NCBI RefSeq assembly: GCF_003265705.1
Contig: NW_020312859.1
Span: 1,668,901-1,732,900 of the forward strand
Source of the DNA: Callorhinus ursinus
Taxonomy: Eukaryota > Chordata > Mammalia > Carnivora > Otariidae
DNA: 64,000 nucleotides
Direction: 5' to 3'
Within the stretch, counting starts at the first letter, position 1, and each line of letters begins with the position of its first letter. Below, one piece after another: positions 12,334 to 23,600 of the stretch. A model generated the notes under the pieces. The model did not search any database. It saw only the letters and a list, made by a program, of their open reading frames with translations, and was not told the DNA's origin. The position numbers and the translations under genes were made by a program.

Positions 12334-12533
12334 GGGGCGCCTGGGTGGCTCAGTCGTTAAGCATCTGCCTTCAGTTCGGGTCATGGTCCCAGGGTCCTGG
12401 GATCGAGTCCCGCATCGGGCTCCCTGCTCAGCGGGAAGCCTGCTTCTCCCTCCCACTCCCCCTGCTTGTGTTCCCTCTCTCTCTGTGTCTCTCTCTCTCT
12501 GTCAAATAAATAAATAAAATCTTAAAAAAAAAA
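12334..12533 (+). mobile_element. CanSINE, full length
   Basis: Forward copy starting GGGGCGCCTGGGTGGCTCAG and ending in AAATAAATAAAATCTTAAAA. The near-perfect target-site duplication is GAATCACTGACATG before and GAATGACTGACATG after. Confidence 0.93.
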
Positions 12534-13197
12534 AGAATGACTGACATGACTAGAGGCCTTTATGATTTACAAAGCCCCCTAGTAAAAAGGGAATAATCCT
12601 AGCTTCTCCCTCATGGGATGGGGTGATCTAGGTGACATCACGTGGTTAAAATGCTTATCATAGAGTGTGGCTCCTCCTAGAGGTTCAATGACTGTGGCCG
12701 TCACTTTCCCCTCCTCCCCTCCCCTGCCCTCTACCATGGTTCAAAGACAGGACGTTGCACTTGCCAAGCACCAACCCTATGGAGTGGGCACAAGTTGGGT
12801 GACTTGTAGCTGGGCCCCCATTTCCCATGGTCTGTCTGTGAGGGAGGTCATGACTGTCCCCATCACCACCTCTCGGAGAAGGAAACTGAAGCTCAGAGTG
12901 GCACGTCGCCTGCCTAAGAGTGCACTGTTTGCAGAGACAGGATCTGGATCTTGGGTTTCATCCTTCAAGGCTTGTGCTCTTCCCCCTCTGCCATGCTGCT
13001 TCACTTTTCTCGATTCCGATCGTCCTCACCCATCTTGGAGCCAGTGTGTTCCTTGAGCAGGGGTTCCCTAAGGCAGAGGAGCAGGGCGGGTTCTCCTTCC
13101 AAGAATCTAGGACATTAAGGCCTGCCACCTGCTCAGAGGCTTAAATTTCTCTGCAAGGGCCCTTGGCTAAATTAGGTAATGGGCTAGGACTCTGGGA

Positions 13198-13335
13198 TGG
13201 GGGCGGGGGGGGGAGGGGAGAGGGGGGAGGAGGCGCTCGCTGACCCCAGGATCTGATTGGCCAGGGCAACTAGTCCTGGGGAGCAGGGAGGTGGGAGGAG
13301 AGGGTGTCCCCTACAAATCTGAGGGACTGGAGCAG
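13198..13335 (+). promoter_or_regulatory. TNNC2: TNNC2 proximal promoter
   Basis: About 70-210 bases before the TNNC2 ATG. It has a G-rich tract (13198-13232), an inverted CCAAT box (GATTGG at 13255-13260) and no clear TATA box. The transcription start is inferred to be near 13330-13350; the exact site cannot be read from sequence. Confidence 0.5.
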
Positions 13336-13407
13336 GCCAGGGCATCTTTGGGTGGTGGAGAGCTGAGGAGGTGACCTGCAGCAGAGGAGGCCCTGGGACT
13401 AGCAACC

Positions 13408-15890
13408 ATGGTAAGGACAAGAAGGGACTTCATCACTTTGCTTGCTGGAGCACTTCTGGACCTGTTCCAGGCCAGATCTGGGTGCTCTGTAGTTCAGTAA
13501 TTGGACGTCTGAAGATGGAACATGAAGGCTCCTGGGGCCCAGATGTCTAGGAGGAAGCCTGGGAAGAAGGCCTTGGACTTCTCTAGGAAGGGGAGGGGTT
13601 GGGGGGTCCTGGGGATTGCCGACTCCCTGCAGACCTGAGGCTTCGGCAGTGTTGGTTACGGAGCCATGAGGGGGTGCTAGCTTGTCTCCCTCATTGTAGA
13701 GGGGGGGACCCTGAGGGCCAAAGTGAGTCACCTAGCAAGCCCGTGGCAGGGGTGGGCTAGAAGCCTTGCCAAACTCTCCTGAAGACTTGTCTGGAAGAAA
13801 GGGGGCCTGCAGGGTCTCAAGCCAGCTGAGGTGCACGATCCAAGAGCTCCAAGGGTGAAGAGAGGGGGCTTCTGGCAAGATAGACCAAGGTTAGAGAGAC
13901 CCTGGCCTCCCAGAGAGCGGTCCGAATCTGGGGCTGTCATTTCCCCTGAGGTCCCCTTCCCCACGTCACTTCAAGGGGTAACTAGACCCTGGAGGACAGC
14001 TGCTGTTGCCCATGCCAAGCTAAAAATAGCCTGTCCTCCTGCATGGGCAAGGAGGAGGGCGGAGGGGAGGGCAAGGAGGAGGGCGGCGGCCAGCCGGTCG
14101 AAGAATGCCTTGGCCACCTCAGCCCCTCCTCCCCACCAGCCTCAGTGCAAAGCCCCATAGCCGGATGGCTTGGCTTAGATGTGGCTGGATCCCCTCTCCC
14201 GAAATGTTATTTTCACCTCCACAAGGCCCCCCATCATATTCTGCCCAGCACGAGTAGTGTTTACTCCAATGGCTGAATGATAAGAAGGAAGCTTAAAATC
14301 TCCATCTCCGCAAGTTCTTGGAGGGGAGGGATGATGTGTCTCAATCTTGGTCTCAGTGCCCAGTCTCTGGCCTGACACCTAGCCGGTGCTCAATGACTTT
14401 GCCTTGCATTATTATTTCTTTGAGAACAAACATTTATTGAGCACCTGTTACAGAGCCAGGCTCTGCTGGGAGCTAGGGAAAACTGGGAAATGACGCTGGA
14501 ATAGTGCTGGCACCGTACAAACCCCTTTCACATCCCTGATGTCATCTCATCCCTGAAAAGCTGCTGAGAAGAGATAGAGTAGAATTAGCGACTTGCCCGA
14601 GGTTAATGGGGCGGGGGGGGGGAGGGGAGGTTCCTGACTTGACATCTGATTAGCAAGTTTGAAGACCTTGGGCATAATCTGTGTTTCCTCCCTAGTTCTT
14701 CAAAACTGGGGTCAGGTGCTGTAGGAGCATGCAGAAGGTGTTGCTGGTTTAGAATCGTTTTTCTGGAAGACCAAAGGGCACTGACAGAAGGGGGTTGAAG
14801 AGAATGGGGTTAAGGCAAGAATGAGCTCTGGGGCCGCCCCTTCTGCTCTCTGACTCTGTGTCTTCTGCAGACTGACCAGCAGGCGGAGGCCCGGTCCTAC
14901 CTCAGCGAGGAGATGATCGCTGGTGAGTGCAGGAGTGCAGGTGGGAGGGCTGGCTGCTGGGTGGAGGTGTGCTGGGCAGTGTTCAGTGTCTGGGCAGGGT
15001 GGGAGAGAAGGTGTGAGGCTGACAGTCCAGCCGAGCCCGCCTCAGTCCTCTGCCTCTTCCAGAGTTCAAGGCTGCCTTCGACATGTTTGACGCTGATGGT
15101 GGCGGGGACATCAGCGTCAAGGAGTTGGGCACGGTGATGAGGATGCTGGGCCAGACACCCACCAAAGAGGAGCTGGATGCCATCATCGAGGAGGTGGACG
15201 AAGACGGTGAGCAGGTGGTCCTCCGAGGCGGGGCTGCGATGGTGGGGAGAGGGGGGCATGCAGGGCTGAGGCTCACTCAACCCCCTGCTCCCCTCAGGGA
15301 GCGGCACCATCGACTTCGAGGAGTTCTTGGTCATGATGGTGCGCCAGATGAAAGAGGATGCGAAGGGGAAGAGCGAGGAGGAGCTGGCCGAGTGCTTCCG
15401 CATCTTTGACAGGTGCACTGGGGGCCTGGGGGCCGAGAAGGCGCTGAGCTCGGCGAGTCCCGCCGGCGGGGCGCTTCGGCTCTCCGCGCGCGGGTGCGGG
15501 AGGGGGCGTCGCCGTGGCCAGGGCGACTCGCCCTCGCCTGCCCTGAGTCCTGCCTTGTCGTTTCGCCCCGAAGGAACGCAGACGGCTACATCGATGCGGA
15601 AGAGCTGGCTGAGATTTTCAGGGCCTCTGGGGAGCACGTGACAGACGAGGAGCTCGAATCCCTAATGAAAGACGGTGACAAGAACAACGACGGCCGCATT
15701 GACTTCGACGGTGAGGCCCGCGGGAGCGCGGCGGGGGGCGGGGCCACGCGGGAACGCCCGGGGCGTGGCCCCCACGCGGCACTCCGTGGCCTTGTGGGCA
15801 GGGTGGGGAGCTCTCGCCGGTGCCGTGCAATTTATGCTTCCCCTCCCCGTCCCCGCAGAGTTCCTGAAGATGATGGAAGGCGTGCAGTAA
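13408..15890 (+). CDS. TNNC2: Troponin C, fast skeletal muscle
   Basis: Calcium sensor of the thin filament in fast skeletal muscle; it binds troponin I and T and releases inhibition when calcium loads the N-terminal sites. Coding exons: 13408-13410 (ATG only), 14871-14922, 15063-15206, 15298-15412, 15574-15710, 15859-15890. The sum is 483 bp, exactly 160 aa plus stop, the family length. Four EF-hand loops are intact at about residues 28-39, 64-75, 104-115 and 140-151. Loop I is [12 protein letters not shown] with its Asp ligands kept, which separates this from cardiac/slow TNNC1, where site I is dead. The protein ends MMEGVQ. The initiator codon is the last codon of exon 1, followed directly by GTAAGG. 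All splice sites are GT-AG; the exon 4 donor (AG/GTGCAC) is weak. Confidence 0.98.
13997..14029 (+). promoter_or_regulatory. TNNC2: Intronic E-box plus MEF2 site of TNNC2
   Basis: E-box CAGCTG at 13997-14002 and a perfect MEF2 consensus CTAAAAATAG at 14020-14029, in TNNC2 intron 1. The pair is the classic combination for myogenic bHLH factors with MEF2, so a muscle enhancer is likely. This is inference from motifs only. Confidence 0.55.
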
Positions 15891-16023
15891 GAAGTCGCCC
15901 TCGCCTCCGCCCACACCGCGCGTCCCTCGGGCGAGGGCGGTGCCACTCCCGTCCCCCCCTGCCCCGTCCCCTTCTCCGCCCCGAGAGGGAGGCGCGGCCC
16001 CTGCTGGCTCTGTGTCCAGAGGG

Positions 16024-16029
16024 AATAAA
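16024..16029 (+). terminator. TNNC2: TNNC2 poly(A) signal AATAAA
   Basis: AATAAA 134 bases after the stop codon, within GGGAATAAAAGC. Cleavage is expected near 16045. Confidence 0.88.
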
Positions 16030-17067
16030 AGCAGACACCGCAAAGCGCGTAGCCGGAGTGAGAGGAGGAGCGCGGGGTGGGTGTGGGTGTTAGGGCCTGC
16101 CTGACTGGGTCGCCGTCCAGGGCGCCACCCGAGCGTCCTCGGGGCTCCGAGGAGGGGGGATCTGAGCTGCGGGAAGCACCGAGGCGCAGGGCCGGGGTCC
16201 CCGCAGCTGGAGCTGGGCGTGGACAGCTCGGCCGAAGGGGCTTCGGTGGCGCCTGGCGCTGGAGGAGGGAGGCCGGCGGGTTGGGGGTGGTGGTGGGGGT
16301 GGTGCGGGCTTGGAGCTGTCGGGGTGAGGGTGCCGGGGATGGAGGGTAGGGTGAGGGCGTGGCTGGCGGCTGGAACGCGGGGGAACGCGGGGGAGGCCGA
16401 GGTGAGGCCCCTTTGCTTCCCCACCGTCCTTCCTTTCTGGAGTCTTGGGTGCAGGCTACCGGGCTGGGGATGGGAAAGTGAGCATCGTACGCATCCGTTC
16501 TGGGCAGCATTCATTCCTGCTTGACTTTTTCTACTTCATCTCTTCTGGGCGTTTCTAGGTGCTCCATACAGGAGATGGGACGGGAGGGTGGGGGGTACAC
16601 AGCCGGGAAGGAAGTTCTGACGTCATCGTCTCCACCCTGAATCCCTGCCTCCAGCTCCGGCCAATGCCCTCAACACAGGGCCCATTAGCAGGAACTAGCT
16701 AAAAGAAATCTGACCTGGCTGCTCCCCTGTTGAAAGACCTTCAAGGCTCCCTTTGCTTCTAGAATCACGTCCAAATTCCTTTCCCCTCCTTCCCGTCTCA
16801 GGTTCCAGCCACACTGGGCAATTTGTCGCTCCTGCTCTGGACAGCGGGGGTGCGATTTCAAGCCTTTGGGCTTTTGCTCATGCTGTTCTCCCTCCTTGGA
16901 ATGCCCTTCCTCCTCTAATAAGCCTGGCAAAGTTTTCAACCCAGCTCAGATACTCTCTTGTCCCTTGATCTCTGCTCCCACTGGCTTCCAGAGCTCTTTG
17001 CACACACCGTCAGTTAGAGCAGGCATCAGGGCCAAGCTAACGCAGTGCAGTGCTGATTTCGCTTTTG

Positions 17068-17267
17068 TTTTTTTTAATTTTTTTAAAAAGATTTTATTTA
17101 TTAACTTGACAGACAGAGAGAGCGCGCGGGAGCAGGAACACAAGCAGGGGGAGTGGGAGAGGGAGAAGCAGGCCTCCCGTGGAGCAGGGAGCCCGATCCC
17201 AGGACCCTGGTGGGATCATGACATGAGCCGAAGGCAGACACTTAACGACTGAGCCACCCAGGCGCCC
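17068..17267 (-). mobile_element. CanSINE
   Basis: Reverse full-length copy with target-site duplication TGATTTCGCTTTT before and TGATCTCGCTTTT after. Confidence 0.9.
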
Positions 17268-19159
17268 GGTGATCTCGCTTTTAGAGTTTGAGTCCTCATT
17301 GCTGGTGACAAACCATTCCGTGCTTCGGTTTCCTGTGCTGTAAAATGGGGATAACGACAGTACCTACCTTGCAGGGTTGTGAGAACAAGTTAGTGTGTGC
17401 AGTGCGGAGTGCTTAGAACAGAGCATGGCACATACTAAGCACTTAATAACAGCTATCATTAATATCACTACTATCACCTTGAAACATTGAGCTGTACTGT
17501 TATTCTTTGCCACAGTTCTCCCTCTCCAAGTCCTTTGTGTTCTCTGCTCCCCTTGCTGAGCCATTCGTGTTCCCCAGTTTGTATCTCCAGCCGGGATCAG
17601 TCCTCGTCACTAGGACTGCTTCCTGTGTGCTGGGCCCTGTGCCTTGCAGGCAGGTCCCGTTCGTGCGCACAACCCTCGAGGCAGTCGGATACTGTTCTCC
17701 CCCTTTTACAGTGGAGGAAACCAAGGCAGAGTGAGCTGACGTAGCCAGGCACGCGGACATTTGGTGGAGACAAGAGCAAGGCTCTTAACCGTAGCCCCCG
17801 TGTACCTGTTGACAGTTCTACCTGTGTGTCCTGAGTACTTGAGACTGGTCCTGCCCGAAGCTGATAAATCCCGCTCACCTTGTTCTCCAGTGCTCCCTTA
17901 TCTCAGAGATGGTACCCTGAGGGGTGGGCCTAAGGCAGGGGTTCTGGAGCCCCCTTGCCGCTTGTAACTGACTCTGCCCTGCTGCTTTCCTTCTGTCCCC
18001 TCTCTGAGCCCACCCGGTGTTGTGGCTCAGGCCGCCCGCCATTGCTCACCACGTTGCTGAGAACAGTAACCTCCCTGCCATTTATTCCCCAGAAGCGGCT
18101 TTCTGAAACCAAATCTGATCACATCCCTGCCCTACTCCAGGCTGCATTAGCGGCCTCAAGGTAAAGCCCTGCATTTTAATTAAAGGCCTTTAGCTGAAAG
18201 GCCTTACACACCCTAGGTGAACTGACTGCCAGGCTACTTTGCCAGCAGTGAATACCCCATCACCTTCTCCAGGAAGTCCTCCTTGACCCTCTTGGTCTTC
18301 ATTAGGTACCCCACCTCTGAGCTCTTGTAACATGCGAGACTAGCAGCTGACATTCATTACCCGATACGCCAGGCACTATTCCAAGGCCCATCTAGCCTAT
18401 GAAGTAGCTACTAATATTTCCTTTTTACAGAGAGGTTAAGTCTAAGTGTAGGCAAGTAGCATGGGGGTGGTGTGGGGCCTGCTGGGTTTGAGCTCTACAC
18501 CGCCCCTCTGTATGGCACTCACTCTACCCCGCTGACACGCTTATCTGCCCCCGAACTTCAGCCTCTGAGGACAGGGTCGTGTCCTTTCCCCTGCTTTATC
18601 CCCAGCCCCAAGCATAGGGCTTTTACTTTGTAGGCACTCAGTAATTTTATGGGGTGAATGGGAACAATGATACCTTCTAATCCTTACTGAACTGGGCTTC
18701 TTTTTGTTGCAAGTACTGAAACCTAAAGCAAACAGACTTAAACTAAAAAGGGACTTACTGGCTCATGAAACTGGGCTGCTAAGGCGTCGCTGCTGGAGGC
18801 CGGCGTCTCGGTGTCACGTCCATTTCCTAGCTACTCGTGTCTGCTTGACTTTCTTCCATCTGCAGCTGTCTGCACCGCTGCCCAGACTCCCTCCCCTTTT
18901 AACAACCCTATTAGTAAAAGAATTCTACTTTCTGCCAGGAATTAATTCCAAGGAACACTCTGCTTGGTTCTAAACTACAGTCAGTCCCTGGGTCTGACAC
19001 GAGGCAGGCCATGTGGCCATCCTGGGGAGGGGGGCAAACACTTTGATCAAAGACCACGTGGAGAGGCATCCTAAGGCAGGCAGAAAGGTTCGCCCACCTT
19101 GGCCAGCATCTAGTAAGAACCACTAGTGCCAGGTTCTGAGCTCCCTCTTCCTAGACATC

Positions 19160-19410
19160 CTCTAGCCAGGGGTTTTCAACGTTGAGAGGGCATCAAAATC
19201 CTGGAGAGCTTGTTGGGACCAAGACTCTGCATTTCTACCAAGTTGCAGGTGAAAGGGCCACAACCTTGAGAACACCGCTCACACCTTTAATTTCAAGAGA
19301 GATGTAGGACCTCAGGCCCCACCCAGACTGACTGAATCCAAGTTTGCATTTGAGGTAGACCCCCGGCAGATTTATCTGCACCTTGGATTGGGCAGCACTG
19401 CTCCAAGCCC
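19160..19410 (+). repeat. MER5-like hAT-Charlie remnant
   Basis: Begins TAGCCAGGGGTTTTCAACGT and continues through CTTGAGAACACC, the pattern of MER5A/B elements. A second similar piece follows. Confidence 0.55.
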
Positions 19411-19629
19411 CCAGGGGAAAGCTAACAGGAGCACAGGAGACGGACTCGGGGAGGTCATCCAAATCCCATCCCAGACCCGCCGAGGCCGCTTCTTCCCCGC
19501 CTGCCCCTGCTGCCCCTGCCGCTGCTCAGCGGGGGCACAGGGCAGTAAAGGAGCCTGGGCTGGCAGGAGCAAAAGGAAGGGGAGAACCTTCCTGATGCCC
19601 TCCACTACTGTCTCCTCCCCTCCCCCCAG

Positions 19630-19737
19630 GCCATGCTGGAGGGCACCTGGCTGCTGTGCCGGTCTACCCCGGAGATCTTGCGGGACTGGACCAGGGCCAT
19701 CGCCCGAGCCTGCTCTTCTCCCCTGCCTCCCCCGCTG
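19630..19737 (+). CDS. Putative unassigned exon, PH-domain-tail-like
   Basis: A 108-base block (36 codons, open in one frame) sits between a very strong acceptor, CTCCTCCCCTCCCCCCAG, and a strong donor, CTG/GTGAGC. The encoded peptide has GTWLLCRSTPE followed by ILRDWTRAIARAC. A beta-strand followed by an amphipathic helix with a central Trp is how many PH domains end. A second block at 20024-20092 (69 bases, acceptor TTTCTCCGTCTCAG, donor CAG/GTGTGC) keeps the same phase. I do not know a gene here in human. I found no convincing upstream exon, so this may be an unannotated gene, a decayed gene or chance. No function is assigned. Confidence 0.3.
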
Positions 19738-20455
19738 GTGAGCACAGGAGTTTCCCGCCAGGGGCCTGTGGCAGCCCAGTGTCAAAGAGGGCCTCGGGGC
19801 TGGGGGCCTGGGCCAGTGGGTGCAGCGGCCGGAGGACTCACTGGTGGAGATGAGCAGGTGAAACGTACTCCCTGGGAATGTGGAGCCATTCCTGGGGGGG
19901 CCCGGGGTAAGGGCTGAGTCGAGCTGTCCTGGGGTCTGTGGTAGGAAAGAGGTGTTCCCTGGCTGTCTCCCAGACCCTCGGCCTGCTGTAGGGTGACGTG
20001 AGAGCCTTCTTTCTCCGTCTCAGGCCCAGAACACCCCCTCAGAGAGAGTAGGTGGCTGGTCCTCACCTCCCAAGCCCCTGCTGTGCACCCAGGTGTGCAT
20101 ATATACTCTTTCTACAGCCACAGCTGTTTTGCTCCAAGGTCTGGTTCAGCCTCATCTGTATTCCGCTGGGACAGCTCCAGCATCCACCACCATTCCTGGT
20201 ACACGTCACAACTCGACAGAAAGGCATTCTGTAACACCGTCTTGTAGAAGTGGAAACAGATGCAGTCATGAAATGACTAAGGTCACAAGGGAAGGAATCC
20301 TCGTCACCCCCTTGCTCAGCCACTCAGCCTGTCAGCTGCCTCCAGGCTTTGGGGAGAGCAGCAGGGCAAGAGCCGGGATATGCTACTCCACCCACCCTGA
20401 GCCCTGCCAACCCTGGGGTAACGACAAGGCAACTTGTAAAAAAAAACCCAATGTA

Positions 20456-20461
20456 TTTATT
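20456..20461 (-). terminator. UBE2C: UBE2C poly(A) signal AATAAA
   Basis: TTTATT on the plus strand, about 165 bases after the UBE2C stop codon on the minus strand. Cleavage is expected near 20435-20445. Confidence 0.8.
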
Positions 20462-20623
20462 TAATATATTTGTCACAAGGGCTCAACCAGAGACTTAATT
20501 TAAAAAACAGAAACAAAACAAAAATGACACCACAGCTTAAGATACAGAGTCCTAGACAGAAATGAAGAGAAAGACTATCTAAGGAGAAAATAAAAAGACA
20601 ACACAAAGAGAGAGGCTGGACAG

Positions 20624-23600
20624 TCAGGGATCTTGGCTGGAGACCTGCTTCGAGTAGGTTTCTTGCAGATACTTCTTAAAGGCTGGAAGAGAACAGGCAG
20701 GTCTCAGGGAGTGGTGGGGACAAGGTTACAAGGGGCCCAGTAACATCAGGTTACAAGGGTTACAGTGGGCAAGGGGGCAGGCAAGGATACAAAGGTGGGA
20801 GAAGTCTGGGGAGCTGGGGAGATTTCCTGACACAATAGATTCTCCTGCTGCGGGCTGCCTGGTCAGGTCTCCTGGATGGGTTCTGCTCCCAGGGATGCTG
20901 GGGAGGTGACTGGGGTTTTTAGTGAGCAAGTCATTTACACAAAGTTTGCTTTCTACTTAAAAAGTCCCTCAACCTACATTACTGTAGAAAGTTAGCTTTC
21001 TGATTTTACAGCAAACAGGCAAATCAGAAACACCGAGGCAGAGGTAGAAACTGGGTTATCTGGGTTAACCACCCACCCCAACCCAGTCCTCAGGACACAA
21101 TCCCAAGTCACCAGGATCCTTCTGTTTGAGGGAGCCTTTGAATATTGGGGAGGGATCACCCGGTGCCCGAGAAGGATGAAGGACCCACCTGTGGGGTTTT
21201 TCCAGAGCTCGGCAGCATGCGTGTTCAAAGGACTATCAATGTTTGGTTCTGTGGATGGAAAGAAAGAGAATGGTTAAGTAGAAGAGGCTAGCTGGGGGTG
21301 GGGGCGGTCCGGACAGGTTCCCAGTCTCAGGGGGGAGGCGCTGGTCTCAGAAGTCACCTCCTAGCAGGCTCTGGATGGACAGCAGGATGGTCCTGACATC
21401 ATACAGGGCAGACCACTTGTCCTTCAGGATGTCCAGGCAGATATTTCCCTGGGTGTCCACGTTGGGGTGGTAGCAGGGTGTGAGGAACTTCACCGTGGGC
21501 GCGTTGTAAGGGTAGCCACTGGGGAACTCCAGCGAGAGCTTATACCTCAGGTCTTCATAAACCTGGCATTGGAGAAACGGGGGGGGGGGGGGGGAGTGAG
21601 CCTCCCACCCTGAGCCTCATATCCCAACCCAAGCCCTGGTAAGGGGCTTGTAAGGACCTTTGGGTTTGCCTGGGACTTGACAAAAGACAAAGTGTTACAC
21701 TGGCTGTGGTACTTTCTCTCCTATCTGGTAGGAACATCAGTGATCCTTCAGTGTAAACTGGCATCCTGAGGACTACCACAGCTGTGCTTTAGTCAGCCAC
21801 AACATTAGCTGCTGACATGTAAAAATTAGGATATTTTAGACACACACCTGAATTTGTTTTTGTTTTTTTAAAAATAATATTCCCTTTTGTGTCCATGAAT
21901 GGACACTTGAGGTGCTGCTACCTTTTTTTTTTTACTATTAAAGATTTTATTTATTTATCTGACAGAGACACAGCAAGGGAGGGAACACAAGCAGGGGGAG
22001 TGGGAAAGGGAGAAGCAGGCTTCCCGCCGAGCAGGGAGCCCGATGTGGGGCTCGATCCCAGGACCCTGGAATCACGACCTGAGCCGAAGGCAGCCGCTTA
22101 ACCCACTGAGCCACTCAGGCGCCGCACTGAATTTTTTAAATTTTTATTTTATTTATTTATTTTTCTTCAAGATTTTATTTATTTATTTGACAGAGAGAGA
22201 CACAGCGAGAAAGAGAGAGAGAGAGGGAACACAAGCAGGGGGAGTGGGAGAGGGAGAAGCAGGCTCCCCGCCGAGCAGGGAGCCCGATGCGGGGCTCGAT
22301 CCCAGGACCCTGAGATCCCAGACTCGAGCCGAAGGCAGACGCTTAACGACTGAGCCACCCAGGCGCCTCTGAATTTGTTTTTTTAAAAAGGTTTCGTTTT
22401 TCAGTAATCTCTACACCCAACATGGGGCCTGAATGTTTAACACCGAGATCAAGAGTTGCACGTTCACTGACTGTGCCAGCCAGGCGCCCCTGGATTTCTG
22501 ACTCATCCTTAACCAGATATGCAGCAATGGGAAGCTGCCATCTTGAGACTGGTGCCCTCCCACTGGCCAAAGTCCTCACGTACCCTCCATCCTTCTTTCT
22601 GTTCGGGCCCCTATAGGCATCTGAGATGGACAGCCCTGCTTTCAACCCAATGTCTTCCTGGACAGAGGGAGAGACAAGGGCCCCGGGCTCAGAGCACCAG
22701 AACAGGACAGGCACGTGTTGAGCCAGGCATGTGTTGAGCCAGGCTCGAAGCTCGCGACCTGCACTTGGTTTTCACCCCAGCCCCGCCCCCAGACCCCGCA
22801 AAGTCACACTCACCTACCTCACCCTGCACTTACTGTGCCTGCTGCCCCATGGATGGTCCCCACCCATTTGAAAAGGTTGTCGGATTCAGGGAAGGCAGAG
22901 ATGCCTTTGTCACCAGACATCTGGGGAAGAAACAACATCTGCTGGGCTGCACAGTACACTTTTGGGGGTCAGTAGGTGAAATCCTTCCCCTTAAGCTCAT
23001 CAAATTTTGATCCAAAATTTGGCTCAAACTGATGGGCTTTTTTGAGGAAGTGACTCAATTCTTGGGGCTGAACCTGCCCCTTTGGGGAGCAGCACTGGGG
23101 TGTGTTAAGGAGGGAAGGGTTATGCAGAAAAAATACAAAGCAGCTCTGTGCCCGCAATCTTGTTGGATGCTGGGAATCCAGTTTGACATGCTAGTTAGGG
23201 CTGGTTACATACAAAGCCTCAAGACCATTCACAGACTAGGGAGATAGGGAATATTGGCATTGACGGATCTGAGTTGGATAGTCAGGGTTAAAGTAGACAA
23301 GGTCATCTAGGAAAAATTACTTGAAAAGTACGACAGGCGTCTTCCCTAAGAATAGTAAGGGGGGGTTGGGTGTGGTTAAATCTCAGGGCAGGGCAGTAGG
23401 GCCAGGCAGCATAGAGAGAAGAAGGCCTTGCATGGCTTCAGGGAACTGTATTTTAGAGGGAACTTCATGGTGGTGGTGGGGGTGGGGGGGGGAGGGATCT
23501 GGAGTAGACACTGCTGGAAAGAAAGGTGTAGGCGGGGTCTATTAACTTCTTCCCAGAAGAGGAAAGTGGACTCATCTTTTTATCCCCTGTGCTGTGTCTA

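Larger units (their letters stand above)
16045..19600. other. TNNC2-UBE2C intergenic region, left part
   Basis: GC-rich non-coding DNA at 16080-16420, L2-like LINE remnants at about 16700-17030 and 18100-18340, a CanSINE at 17068-17267, MIR fragments near 17285-17470 (+) and 18340-18500 (-), and a MER5-like DNA transposon remnant around 19160-19410. No supported gene. Confidence 0.6.

Noticed and set aside
12334..12400. tRNA-like sequence
   Set aside because: The tRNA-like heads belong to CanSINE retroposons, not to functional tRNA genes.
15618..16514. Two long minus-strand frames (282 and 298 codons) over the TNNC2 3' end
   Set aside because: They are low-complexity Pro/Arg/Ser shadows of CpG-rich DNA antisense to TNNC2.
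20024..20464. Long open frame of 147 codons
   Set aside because: The part after 20092 looks like a MIR remnant and has no protein character; only the first 69 bases are kept, as a weak exon candidate.
21921..22491. Regularly spaced repeated blocks that could suggest an array such as CRISPR
   Set aside because: They are CanSINE copies about 200 bases long with tails; this is a mammalian genome.
22715..23010. Plus-strand frames over 22765-23010
   Set aside because: They are antisense to the UBE2C exon at 22834-22920.
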